From assembly GCA_902805885.1 (NCBI GenBank), contig CADCUM010000114.1, forward strand, positions 1-61,835: 61,835 bases of DNA, in the 5' to 3' direction. The translations under genes were made by a program, and so were the position numbers. Source of the DNA: an uncultured Nocardioides sp. (GTDB lineage: Bacteria; Actinomycetota; Actinomycetes; Propionibacteriales; Nocardioidaceae). Positions 16,276-25,689 of this stretch are shown piece after piece. How positions within the stretch are numbered: the first letter of the stretch is position 1; the number at the start of each line of letters is the position of its first letter. A model generated the notes under the pieces. The model saw only the letters and a program-made list of their open reading frames with translations, did no database searches and was not told the origin of the DNA.

Positions 16276-17334
16276 GTGAGTGCCCAAGCCCCCAACGCAG
16301 TGATCCTGGTGCGCGCCACCAGCTTCGTCCCCAACCCCGCCACCGCGGCCGACAACGCGTTCCAGACCGACGCGCCCGAGGGACAGTCCGACGAGACGAC
16401 CTCCGCCCAGGCGGTGGCGGAGATGGACGCGCTGGCTGATGCCTTGCGCGCCGCCGGGGTGCGCGTCCACGTGTTCGAGGACGACGACCACACCCGCCCC
16501 GACAGCGTGTTCCCCAACAACTGGCTCTCCACCCACGCGGGCGGGTACGTCGCTGTCTACCCGATGTACGCCTCCAACCGGCGCCACGAGCGGCGGACCG
16601 ACGTCCTGGAGATGCTCAAGTCGGAGTACCGCGTGCAGACGATCGTCGACTACTCGGGCCTCGAGCCCGACGGGGTCTTCCTCGAGGGCACGGGGGCGAT
16701 GGTCCTCGACCACATCTCCCGCGTCGCCTACACCGCGCGCAGCCACCGCGCCGACACCGCGGTGCTGGAGCGGTTCTGTGCCGACTTCAACTACGAGCCG
16801 ATGGCCTTCGATGCCGTCGACTCCAGCGGCGTGCCGGTCTACCACACGAACGTCATCGCCTGCGTGGGCACCGAGGTGGCGCTGATCGCCCTCGAGATGA
16901 TCCCCGACGCGATCCGGCGCGAGCAGGTGCGTGAGCGTCTCTCGGTCAACGGGCGGACCGTCATCGAGCTGACCGAGCAGCAGGTCCGCGAGTTCGCCGG
17001 CAACGCCGTCGAGCTCTGCGGCCGGACCCCCGACGGCAGGAAGGGCTACGTCATGGCGATGTCGGCGCGGGCGCGGCGGAGCCTGACGCCCGAGCAGGTG
17101 GCGACGATCGAGGAGCACTCCCAGATCGTCGCGGTCGACATCCCCACGATCGAGCTCGCCGGAGGGTCGGTGCGCTGCATGATCGCCGGCATCCACCTCG
17201 ACCGGCGCCGCCCGCACCTCCAGGTGGGGCTCACCGAGGCCGTCGAGGCCATCAACGAGGACAACCCCGTCACCCCCGACGGACGCTACGTCGACGGCCT
17301 GGACGAGCGGGACGGGGCGCTGGCGGACGCCTGA
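16276..17334 (+). CDS. ctlX: citrulline utilization hydrolase, CtlX type
   Basis: The 352-residue product belongs to the pentein guanidino-modifying superfamily, CtlX branch. Visible active-site elements are RPDSVFPNNW (Asp/Asn, near 75), FLEGTGAMVLD (Glu near 138), YHTNVIACVG (His near 193) and the C-terminal nucleophile Cys301 in GGSVRCMIAGI. CtlX was described as needed for citrulline use in an intracellular pathogen; related enzymes hydrolyse arginine or dimethylarginine. The GTG start lies 7 bases after a -10, so the mRNA is probably leaderless. It is a single-gene unit ended by a strong bidirectional hairpin. An arginine-deiminase-like or DDAH-like activity is an alternative. Confidence 0.9.
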   Translation: MSAQAPNAVILVRATSFVPNPATAADNAFQTDAPEGQSDETTSAQAVAEMDALADALRAAGVRVHVFEDDDHTRPDSVFPNNWLSTHAGGYVAVYPMYASNRRHERRTDVLEMLKSEYRVQTIVDYSGLEPDGVFLEGTGAMVLDHISRVAYTARSHRADTAVLERFCADFNYEPMAFDAVDSSGVPVYHTNVIACVGTEVALIALEMIPDAIRREQVRERLSVNGRTVIELTEQQVREFAGNAVELCGRTPDGRKGYVMAMSARARRSLTPEQVATIEEHSQIVAVDIPTIELAGGSVRCMIAGIHLDRRRPHLQVGLTEAVEAINEDNPVTPDGRYVDGLDERDGALADA

Positions 17335-17363
17335 GCGGGGACCTGCGCGCCCCCGGAACGACC

Positions 17364-17408
17364 GAGGCCGCGCCGGCCGACGCACGAGGCGTCGGGCGGC
17401 GCGGCCTC
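17364..17408. terminator. 20-bp-stem bidirectional terminator hairpin
   Basis: The arms 17364-17383 and 17389-17408 pair over 20 positions with one mismatch around a 5-base loop (ACGAG). It lies between the convergent ctlX and surface-protein stops and can serve both strands. Confidence 0.8.
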
Positions 17409-17421
17409 CGGCTGTGGTCGG

Positions 17422-18714
<1,293 letters not shown>

Positions 18715-18988
18715 GCTTCTCCCAAGTCGAGTCGAGTGGCCGGACCCCTGTCTCCGGCCTGCACCTACCCAACTGCGCGGTGCCGTAGGGGTTGGCCACA
18801 ATCCACACACACGTTCGCAACGGACTGGGCAATTGCCTGCGGGCCGCAAGCCGGAAGGACTAGGAGCGGTTGCGAGGGGCTGGGCAGCGTGACGTGCACC
18901 ACAACCGGACCCTCGCGAGGTCAGCGCGCGGCCGGCGTCCGCATGGAGCGGGACCCTCCGGGTACGGGAGCGTGTCGAAGGGAGCGTC
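18715..18988. other. divergent intergenic region with GGCAATTGCC palindrome
   Basis: This 274-base spacer separates the surface-protein gene from the DUF1622 gene. It holds a 10-bp palindrome GGCAATTGCC (18828-18837) and a GGCCGG/CCGGCC-type hairpin near 18740-18762. I compared it from memory with c-di-GMP and c-di-AMP riboswitch cores and could not match either. Confidence 0.4.
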
Positions 18989-19453
18989 ATGCCCGACGTA
19001 CCGACCGCCGAGGGCCTCGGTCCGCACCTCGCGAGCGCCGCGATCCTCTCGGAGGAGCGCCTGCACGAGGGGGTCGACCTGCTCGTCCGGCTGGTGGAGG
19101 CGGCCGGAGCGGTCGTGATCTTCATCGGTGCCGTGGTCGCGGTGGTGGGCTTCCTGCGCTTGCTCCCGAAGGGGGACCCGGAGCGCTTCACCTCCGTACG
19201 GCTGTCGCTGGGGCGGTTCCTCGCGCTCGGCCTGGAGTTCCAGCTGGCCTCGGACGTCCTGCGGACCGCGATCGCCCCGACCTTCGAGGAGCTCGGGAAG
19301 CTCGCAGCCGTCGCGGCGATCCGGACGGCGCTGAACTTCTTCCTGGCCCGGGAGATCAAGGAGGAGGCGGCGCAGGTCGAGGAGCACGCCGCCCGGCAGC
19401 GGGAGCGGCGAGGGGTCGGGGACGCTGCGGACGGGACGCGACCCGCGTCGTGA
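18989..19453 (+). CDS. DUF1622 membrane protein
   Basis: The 154-residue product has one long hydrophobic region (AAGAVVIFIGAVVAVVGFLRLL, about 38-60), then the DUF1622 signature: RLSLGRFLALGLEFQLASDVLRTAIAP (about 70-95) and LGKLAAVAAIRTALNFFLAREI (about 100-123). It ends in a charged Glu/Arg tail. DUF1622 proteins are small membrane proteins of unknown role, sometimes near phosphate or ion transport genes. The ATG follows an AAGGGAG ribosome site. The stop overlaps the start of the next small membrane gene as GTGA. Confidence 0.85.
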   Translation: MPDVPTAEGLGPHLASAAILSEERLHEGVDLLVRLVEAAGAVVIFIGAVVAVVGFLRLLPKGDPERFTSVRLSLGRFLALGLEFQLASDVLRTAIAPTFEELGKLAAVAAIRTALNFFLAREIKEEAAQVEEHAARQRERRGVGDAADGTRPAS

Positions 19454-19722
19454 CCGGGTGGGAGGTGGGCGTCCTCGCCGGCGCGCTGGCCACGCTCCTC
19501 ACTGCCGCCGGCCTCGTCGTCGCGGTCTGCGTGGGCGTGGCGACGCGAGGGTGGGACCCCGCGGTCCCGGTGTTCCTCGACCTCCTGCTCGCCGGCGCCC
19601 TGATCGGCCTCGGCGCGACGGACAGCTGGGGCGCGATCGCGGGCGTCGCCGCTGTCGTGCTCGTGCGCGGCCTGTGGCACCTGGGCGTCCGACGTGGCGA
19701 GGCTGGGCCCCGGTCCGCGTGA
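19450..19722 (+). CDS. small three-helix membrane protein coupled to DUF1622
   Basis: The 90-residue product is almost entirely hydrophobic. Helix 1 is VGVLAGALATLLTAAGLVVAV, helix 2 is PVFLDLLLAGALIGLG and helix 3 is AIAGVAAVVLVRGLWHLG, followed by a short basic tail. The GTG start overlaps the DUF1622 stop (GTGA), giving tight coupling and probably a two-subunit membrane complex. The family is not recognised. It ends before a cluster of three hairpins that separate it from the convergent exonuclease gene. Confidence 0.7.
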   Translation: MTGWEVGVLAGALATLLTAAGLVVAVCVGVATRGWDPAVPVFLDLLLAGALIGLGATDSWGAIAGVAAVVLVRGLWHLGVRRGEAGPRSA

Positions 19723-19758
19723 CGCCTCCCTGTCGAGGAGCGGGCTGGGACGTGGGGC

Positions 19759-19835
19759 GGCCCCGTCGGCGCGTTTCTCGGACGACGGGGCCTCGGCTCC
19801 GGACGCTTCCCGGGAAGCGGGGTGCCTGGGGGCAC
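19759..19835. terminator. three stacked hairpins between convergent genes
   Basis: There is a 10-bp perfect stem GGCCCCGTCG/CGACGGGGCC with a 14-base loop (19759-19792), then the 16-bp perfect palindrome CGCTTCCCGGGAAGCG (19804-19819), then GTGCC/GGCAC (19822-19835). All lie in the 130-base convergent gap and probably terminate both strands. Confidence 0.7.
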
Positions 19836-19852
19836 GGTACTCCTCCGCCTGC

Positions 19853-20890
19853 CTAGCCGGCCGGCACGGTCCCCCTGCGGGACGCGGGGTCGCCCGTGAG
19901 CACCCGGACCGCCAGGTCGGTGGTGGCCTGGACGCCGAGGAAGCCGACGACCTCGCCGACCCTCCCGATGTCGAGGGGCAGCAGTCCCGGGGTGCCTGGC
20001 ACGTCGGGTGTCAGCCCGAGCTCGAGGTCGTCCCGGCCGGCCATCATCGCCACGTTGAACTCGTAGCGCTCGCGCGCGCCGGGCGCGGCCAGACGTCGTA
20101 CGACGCTGTGCCCGAGACGACGGGAGCCGGTCTCGACCGCCCAGTCGTCGAGCGCGGCCGCGAGCGAGCGGCCGTCGTCGTGGTCGACGTCCGCCCAGGC
20201 CGCCCGCATCGAGCCCGCCACGTGGAGCAGCGCAGCGGCGGACCGCTCACCGATGCCCTGGACCCCCGGCAGGTTGTCGCTGGCGTCGCCGCGGAGTGCC
20301 GCGTAGGCGAGGTAGTTGGCGGCGGCGACGCCGTACATCGCGTGGAGGCGGGCCGGGTTGAGCAGCGGGGACCCGTGGATGCCGCCGTCGATGAGGCGGA
20401 GGACCTGGGTGTGGTCGCTGATGTGGGCGAAGGCGTCCCGGTCGGAGGTGATGATCACGCAGTCCCAGCCGTGGCTCACCGCCCAGGTGGCTCCGGAGGC
20501 GTTGACGTCGTCGGCCTCGAGCCCGGGCGGGGTGTGGGTGGCGAGACCGAGGGCGTCGAGCAGGGCGCCGGCGCGCTCGAGCTGGTCGACGAGCTCGGGG
20601 TGCTTCTCGCTCCGGCCCGCCTTGTAGTCGGGGTAGCGCTCGCGTCGCAACGAGGCGACCCGGTCGTCCAGGCCGAAGACGACGGCGTCGGGCGCGAAGG
20701 CGTCGATCGCCTCGAGGATCTGGCGGAGCATGCCGTGCAGGGCCCAGGCCGGCCGTCCCGAGCGGTCCAGCAGCCGGGTGTGGGACCGGGCGTGGTGGTG
20801 GCGGTGCAGGAGCGACGGCGCGTCGACCACGAGCAGCAGGCGACGGGCGCGGGGCTCGGGTGCGGACGGGGTCATCGGGATCGGCGCCAT
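19853..20890 (-). CDS. stand-alone 5'-3' exonuclease / flap endonuclease
   Basis: The 345-residue protein has the PIN-like 5'-3' exonuclease fold of the DNA polymerase I N-terminal domain. Visible elements are LLVVDAPSLLHR (first metal Asp), RRERYPDYKAGR (helical arch), PGLEADD (metal acids), IITSDRDAF and the helix-3-turn-helix GDASDNLPGVQGIGERSAAALL near 205. It removes flaps or RNA primers and degrades branched DNA. Actinobacteria often carry such a copy beside polA. The GTG/ATG choice is open: ATG at 20890 or in-frame ATG at 20875. It is convergent with the small membrane gene and divergent from the GH26-like gene. Confidence 0.9.
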   Translation of the reverse strand: MAPIPMTPSAPEPRARRLLLVVDAPSLLHRHHHARSHTRLLDRSGRPAWALHGMLRQILEAIDAFAPDAVVFGLDDRVASLRRERYPDYKAGRSEKHPELVDQLERAGALLDALGLATHTPPGLEADDVNASGATWAVSHGWDCVIITSDRDAFAHISDHTQVLRLIDGGIHGSPLLNPARLHAMYGVAAANYLAYAALRGDASDNLPGVQGIGERSAAALLHVAGSMRAAWADVDHDDGRSLAAALDDWAVETGSRRLGHSVVRRLAAPGARERYEFNVAMMAGRDDLELGLTPDVPGTPGLLPLDIGRVGEVVGFLGVQATTDLAVRVLTGDPASRRGTVPAG

Positions 20891-20997
20891 GGTACGCGCG
20901 GCCCCGGCAGCGGGAGTTCGGGCATTCGACTCCGTGAGCGGCGGGCCGGACCTAGCCTGTCACCGTTCTGTTGCCGTGCTGTTGAGAGAGGCGGACC

Positions 20998-22011
20998 GTG
21001 TCGCTCCTCCGCGCCGTGCTCCCTGCCGCCTGTGCCGCCCGCCGTACGACCACCACCGCCGGGACGGCCCTCGCGGTCGTGCTCGTGCTGACCGCCCAGC
21101 TGGTCGCTGCCGTGGCCGGTCCCGCGTCAGCGGCCCGTGCCAGGACCGTGCCGGTCGAGCCCCGGGTGGTCGGCCTGGCCGTCGCCGGCGCCCCGACGGA
21201 CCTCGCCGAGGCGGCCTCGGTCTCCAGCCGCACGGGAGCGGCGATCGACCAGGTCACCTTCTACGTCGCGTGGTCGCGTGGCGGCGACTTCCCCGCTGCC
21301 GACGCGTCCCGCATCACGGCGACGGGGGCGGTGCCCGAGCTGACCTGGGAGCCCTGGGACCCGGCCGCGGGCCTCGACCAGCCGGCGTACGCCCTCGACG
21401 CGATCGCCGCCGGCCGGCACGACGCCTACCTGCGGCGCTGGGCCCAGCAGATCAAGGCCTGGGGGAAGCCCCTGGTCATCCGCTTCGCCCACGAGATGAA
21501 CGGCGACTGGTACCCGTGGGCGGAGGGCGTGAACGGCAACGCCGCGGGCGACCACGCGGCCGCCTGGCGGCACGTCGTGGACGTCTTCAGACGGGCGAAG
21601 GTCGGCAACGTGACCTGGACCTGGGCCGCCAACGTGCCGTACGCCGGCTCGACGCCGCTGTCCTCGCTCTACCCCGGCGACGCCTACGTCCACCGCGTGG
21701 GCCTGGACGGCTACAACTGGGGGACCACGCAGCCCTGGTCGACGTGGCAGTCCTTCGGCGAGGTCTTCGGCCCCGGGGTAGCGGAGCTGCGCTCCCTGAC
21801 CACGCGTCCGATCCACGTCAGCGAGACAGGCGCCCCTGAGGGCGCCGGTGGTGACAAGGCGGCCTGGACGACGGACGCATGGGCCTGGCTCGACGCGCAC
21901 CCCGAGGTCCGCGGGGTCACCTGGTTCTCGTTCCTCAAGGAGGCGGACTGGCGCGTCGACAGCTCGGACGCGGGCCTCGCGGCCTGGGGTGCCGGAGCCC
22001 GCCGGTGGTGA
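20998..22011 (+). CDS. secreted GH26-like glycoside hydrolase
   Basis: The 337-residue product has a long signal peptide (hydrophobic core ALAVVLVLTAQLVAAVAG, cleavage near ASAARA, about residue 46). The rest is a barrel resembling GH26 beta-mannanase-type enzymes. FAHEMNGDWYPWAEG near 165 contains the acid/base Glu, and VSETGAPEGAGG near 278 contains the likely nucleophile Glu. Between them lie the conserved VGLDGYNWG and a W/Y-rich binding cleft. It probably cleaves beta-linked polysaccharide outside the cell; the substrate is not defined. The GTG at 20998 follows a GAGAGAGG ribosome site, and TAGCCT at 20953-20958 is a plausible -10. Confidence 0.85.
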   Translation: MSLLRAVLPAACAARRTTTTAGTALAVVLVLTAQLVAAVAGPASAARARTVPVEPRVVGLAVAGAPTDLAEAASVSSRTGAAIDQVTFYVAWSRGGDFPAADASRITATGAVPELTWEPWDPAAGLDQPAYALDAIAAGRHDAYLRRWAQQIKAWGKPLVIRFAHEMNGDWYPWAEGVNGNAAGDHAAAWRHVVDVFRRAKVGNVTWTWAANVPYAGSTPLSSLYPGDAYVHRVGLDGYNWGTTQPWSTWQSFGEVFGPGVAELRSLTTRPIHVSETGAPEGAGGDKAAWTTDAWAWLDAHPEVRGVTWFSFLKEADWRVDSSDAGLAAWGAGARRW

Positions 22012-22126
22012 GCCGTCCTCCCGTGTGGGTGGACGTGCCGACCCCCTCCACAGGAAAGCGGGAAGTCCGTCGCGACACCGAGCGGCGCAGGTAGCCTCGG
22101 CCATCGGTGTCGTGCCTAGGTCAGGG

Positions 22127-25100
22127 ATGTTGAGCATGGAGCGAACGGCAGGGCGAGCGGGCTCCCTGCTCTGCCTGCTGGTGGGCGCCGCGTCGGTGCT
22201 GGTCTACCTGGGGACTCCTCAGCACAGTGCCGTGCAGCTGGGCGTCTGGTTCGTCCCGTTCCTGATGGGCGTCGGGGTGACCGTTGCCCGCTGCCGCGGG
22301 GCGTCCGGGCCGGTGCTGCGGTCGCTGCTCCTCCTGCTGGCGGCCCAGGTGGCGTATCTCCTGCTCCTCGCCGCTTGGTATCTCGGGCCGGTCGTCCTGG
22401 GCTGGGAGCTGCCCTTCCCCTCGCTGCTCGACCTCGGGTTCCTCCTCACCTACGCGGTGTTCGCCGCGTTCCTGGTGTCCGTCCTGCGCACCGGGGCGGT
22501 CGGCAGCGACGTCGAGGCCCGGGCCGCGGTGATCGATGCGCTGATCCTCACCACCGCGCTCTCCGCGCTGCTGTGGGTGGGCGTGGTGGTGCCCAACCTG
22601 CAGTCCGGTGCCTCCAACCTCGCGACCGCCGTCGCCCTGCTCTACCCGGCCTTCAACCTGGTGCTGTGCGGCCTCGGTGCCCCCCTGGTCCTCGACCGCT
22701 TGGCCAGCACGGGCTTCGCCGGTCTCCTGCTGCTGACCTGGCTGGCGATGCAGATCGCGGGCGACGTCGTCTACGGCATCCAGAGCGCCGCCGGGACGTT
22801 CGCGTACGGCACCCCGCTCTTCGTGACGTGGATGATCGCCTACACGTGCCTGGCTGCGATGGTGGCCCATCCCGCGCTGCCGGCGCTCCTCGACGGTCAG
22901 GTGGGGCAGCAGGCCGCCCCGCACCCTCACAGGTGGCACCTGAGCCGCAGCGTGGCCCGCAAGGTGCGGCTGGTCGTGCTCTACGTCGCCGCCACCGTCC
23001 CCCTGCTCGTGCAGGGGTTGAGCGAGCGCCGGTCCGTGGTGCTGCTCCTCATGGCAGCCGTGGGGTTCGGACTGGTGATCTGGCGCCTCGCCCTGGTGGC
23101 CGGGGACCTCCGCGAGCAGCGACGCCTGGCCGCCGAGCTCGAGGTGAAGGGCGAGGAGCTGCTCGAGGCCAACGAGGAGCTGCGACGTGCCGGGGAGGCG
23201 CGATCGGTGTTCCTCGCCACCATGAGCCACGAGATCCGCACGCCCCTCAACGCCATCATCGGGATGTCCGGCATCGTGCTCGACTCCAGGCTCACCCCCG
23301 AGCAGGCGGAGCAGCTCGAGATCGTCCGGGGCGCGGGGGAGAGCCTCCTGTCGCTCGTCAACGACATCCTCGACTTCTCCAAGATCGACGCCGGCCGGAT
23401 CGATCTCGAGGCCGTCCCGTTCGTCCTGCTCGACTGTGTCGAGTCCGCGGTGGACCTCGTCGCCCCCCAGCCGGCCGCCAAGGGGCCCGAGCTCCTCCAC
23501 ACCGTTGCTCCGGACTGCCCGGACGTCGTCCTGGGCGACCTCACCCGCGTGCGCCAGGTCCTGGTCAACCTCCTCACGAACGCCGTGAAGTTCACCGCCG
23601 AGGGGGAGGTGCTGCTCGAGGTGACGCTCGAGACCGCGTCCGGTCACCTCCACTTCGAGGTGCACGACACCGGGGTGGGCATCCCGGCCGACCGCATGGA
23701 GCGGATCTTCGACTCCTTCACCCAGGCCGACACCTCGACGACCCGGTCGGCGGGTGGCACCGGGCTCGGCCTGACCATCAGCCGACAGCTGGCCGAGGCC
23801 ATGGGGGGACGGGTGTGGGCCGAGAGCCGCGACGGCAAGGGGTCGACGTTCTTCTTCACCGCCCCCCTGCGACCCGCCCGCCGCCCGGCCGCCGCGCCGC
23901 CCCCGCGACGAGGGGCGGACGAGCTCGAGGGGGCGCGTGTCCTGGTCGTGGACGACAACGACACCAGCCGGCGCCTCCTGAGCCGCCAGCTGGAGGCCTG
24001 GGGCATGGTGCCGGCCGACGTCGCCAGTCCCGAGACGGCGCTCGAGTGGGTGCACCGCGGCCGCCCCTTCGACCTCGTCGTCCTCGACGTGCAGATGCCG
24101 GAGATGGACGGGGTGACCCTCGCCGGCCTGCTCCGCACCACCCAGCAGGGTCGGCGGCTCCCGGTCGTCCTGCTGTCCTCGCTGGGCAGTCGCCTCGAGC
24201 CCTCCCCGGACCTCTCCCACGTCTCCCGGGTCGCGAAGCCGGTGAAGGCAGGCGCCCTGGCCGAGGCGCTGCTCGAGGCGGTGCAGGGGACCGCGCACGC
24301 AGAGCGGCCGACGACCGTCGAGGACCGGACCAGCGCGGACCTCGCCCGGCTGCGGATCCTCGTCGCCGAGGACAACGTCGTCAACCAGAAGGTCGCCCTC
24401 GGGGTGCTCGAGCGCTTCGGGTGTCGTCCGGACGTCGCATCCAACGGGCTCGAGACGGTGGAGGCGGTCCAGCGCCACCGCTACGACGTGGTCCTGATGG
24501 ACGTCCAGATGCCCGAGATGGACGGGCTGGAGGCCACCCGCCGGATCCGCGCGGACCTTCCGGCGGACCGTCAGCCGTACGTCGTCGCGCTGACCGCCAA
24601 CGCGCTGGCCGAGGACCGTGACCGGTGCCTGGAGGCCGGCATGGACGCCTACCTCAGCAAGCCCCTGCGGGCGGCTCAGCTGCTGGCGATCCTCCTCGGC
24701 CGGCCCGCCGCCCCGATCGCCCGTCCGGACCTGCCCGACCGGCGCGTGGGGCGCCCCGACCGGCGCGCGGCCGCTGAGGACGAGCCCGAGGACTCCGACG
24801 GCTCCGCGGCGGAGTCGTCCCTCGACCACTCCGTGCTGGCCGACCTGCGAGCCGACCTCGACGACGACGAGTTCCTCCGGGAGATGATCGACCGCTTCGT
24901 GGGCAGCTCGGCCGACCAGGTCGACCAGATGGAGGCCGTCCTCCGAGCGGGCGACCGCGGACGGCTGCGCACCCAGGCGCACACCCTGAAGGGCACGGCC
25001 GCCAACTTCGGCGCCCAGCGGCTGATGCGCCTGGCGGCCGAGCTCCAGGGCGTGGCGGAGACCTCGGACGACGAGCGGGCGGCCGAGCTCGTCGCGTCCC

Positions 25101-25165
25101 TGGCCATGGAGGTCACCGCGACGGGGGAGGCGCTCAAGGGGTACCAGGTCGGCATCGCCGGCTGA
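22127..25165 (+). CDS. hybrid sensor histidine kinase (BarA-type layout)
   Basis: A 1012-residue multi-domain kinase. About nine N-terminal hydrophobic helices (1-320, no large sensor domain) lead to a short coiled coil (EVKGEELLEANEELRRAGEA). The HisKA box SHEIRTPLNAIIGMSG has the phosphorylated His at 368. HATPase motifs follow (LVNLLTNAVKFT, DTGVGIP, FDSFTQAD, GGTGLGL). A first receiver has Asp654 in VVLDVQMPEMDG, a second has Asp792 in VLMDVQMPEMDG, and an HPt domain has His952 in QAHTLKGTAANFGA. It runs a complete four-step phosphorelay in the membrane; the output regulator is not adjacent. The start is ATG at 22127; ATG at 22136 is equally possible. Confidence 0.93.
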   Translation: MLSMERTAGRAGSLLCLLVGAASVLVYLGTPQHSAVQLGVWFVPFLMGVGVTVARCRGASGPVLRSLLLLLAAQVAYLLLLAAWYLGPVVLGWELPFPSLLDLGFLLTYAVFAAFLVSVLRTGAVGSDVEARAAVIDALILTTALSALLWVGVVVPNLQSGASNLATAVALLYPAFNLVLCGLGAPLVLDRLASTGFAGLLLLTWLAMQIAGDVVYGIQSAAGTFAYGTPLFVTWMIAYTCLAAMVAHPALPALLDGQVGQQAAPHPHRWHLSRSVARKVRLVVLYVAATVPLLVQGLSERRSVVLLLMAAVGFGLVIWRLALVAGDLREQRRLAAELEVKGEELLEANEELRRAGEARSVFLATMSHEIRTPLNAIIGMSGIVLDSRLTPEQAEQLEIVRGAGESLLSLVNDILDFSKIDAGRIDLEAVPFVLLDCVESAVDLVAPQPAAKGPELLHTVAPDCPDVVLGDLTRVRQVLVNLLTNAVKFTAEGEVLLEVTLETASGHLHFEVHDTGVGIPADRMERIFDSFTQADTSTTRSAGGTGLGLTISRQLAEAMGGRVWAESRDGKGSTFFFTAPLRPARRPAAAPPPRRGADELEGARVLVVDDNDTSRRLLSRQLEAWGMVPADVASPETALEWVHRGRPFDLVVLDVQMPEMDGVTLAGLLRTTQQGRRLPVVLLSSLGSRLEPSPDLSHVSRVAKPVKAGALAEALLEAVQGTAHAERPTTVEDRTSADLARLRILVAEDNVVNQKVALGVLERFGCRPDVASNGLETVEAVQRHRYDVVLMDVQMPEMDGLEATRRIRADLPADRQPYVVALTANALAEDRDRCLEAGMDAYLSKPLRAAQLLAILLGRPAAPIARPDLPDRRVGRPDRRAAAEDEPEDSDGSAAESSLDHSVLADLRADLDDDEFLREMIDRFVGSSADQVDQMEAVLRAGDRGRLRTQAHTLKGTAANFGAQRLMRLAAELQGVAETSDDERAAELVASLAMEVTATGEALKGYQVGIAG

Positions 25166-25219
25166 CGTCGCGCAGGTCGCCGGGAACGAGCGCCCAGGCC
25201 TCCGAGGCACACTGGAAGC

Positions 25220-25489
25220 ATGCCGACTGACCCCGACGACGTCGACCGGCGTCTCGAGCTCGCGATCCTCGACCTGCTGGCCCGGCGGGCCAGCACGTCC
25301 ACGATCTGTCCGTCCGAGGCCGCCCGGGTCGTGGGCGGGGACGACGACGAGGGGTGGCGTCCCCTGATGGAGCCGGCGAGGCAGGCCGCGCAGCGGCTGG
25401 TCGCCAGCGGCGAGGTCGTCGTCACCCAGGGCGGGCAGGTCGTCGACCCGAGCACCGCGAGGGGCCCGATCCGGATCCGTCGGCGCTGA
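25220..25489 (+). CDS. DUF3253 small protein
   Basis: The 89-residue product matches DUF3253: AILDLLARRASTSTICPSEAAR, then WRPLMEPARQAAQRLVASGEVVVTQGGQVVDP and a basic GPIRIRRR end. The fold looks like a small winged helix, so DNA binding is possible but unproven. A CACACT hexamer ends 7 bases before the ATG, fitting a weak leaderless promoter. It sits alone between the histidine kinase and a pair of terminator hairpins. Confidence 0.8.
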   Translation: MPTDPDDVDRRLELAILDLLARRASTSTICPSEAARVVGGDDDEGWRPLMEPARQAAQRLVASGEVVVTQGGQVVDPSTARGPIRIRRR

Positions 25490-25615
25490 GCGCACCGCTC
25501 GGTGTCACCGACACGTGGAGGTTTCACCGCCGCTCGGGTGAGGCTGCCCGAGCGTGCGCCCCCTAGGCTGTGGGGCGCGCCGGGGACGGCCACGAGGATC
25601 GTCACCGGCGAGTCC

Positions 25616-25680
25616 GCACGTACGTGGGGTACGTGCCGGACCGTGCCCCGTCGGCTCTCCGAGTCGGCGGGGCCGCACGG
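25616..25680. terminator. two hairpins between convergent DUF3253 and BrkB genes
   Basis: GCACGTAC/GTACGTGC forms an 8-bp perfect stem (25616-25636). It is followed by a 13-bp stem with two G-U pairs (25645-25673), which CCGT/ACGG extends to 25641-25680. Both can form on either strand. Confidence 0.65.
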
Positions 25681-25689
25681 CCCTTGTCC

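Noticed and set aside
18715..18988. Possible c-di-GMP or c-di-AMP riboswitch before the surface-protein gene
   Set aside because: The region has hairpins and a GGCAATTGCC palindrome, but I could not place the conserved core bases of either class.
22121..25495. Minus-strand open frame of over 1100 codons across the histidine kinase
   Set aside because: Antisense shadow with His/Gln/Gly-rich low-complexity translation and no recognisable domain; the plus-strand kinase has all its motifs.
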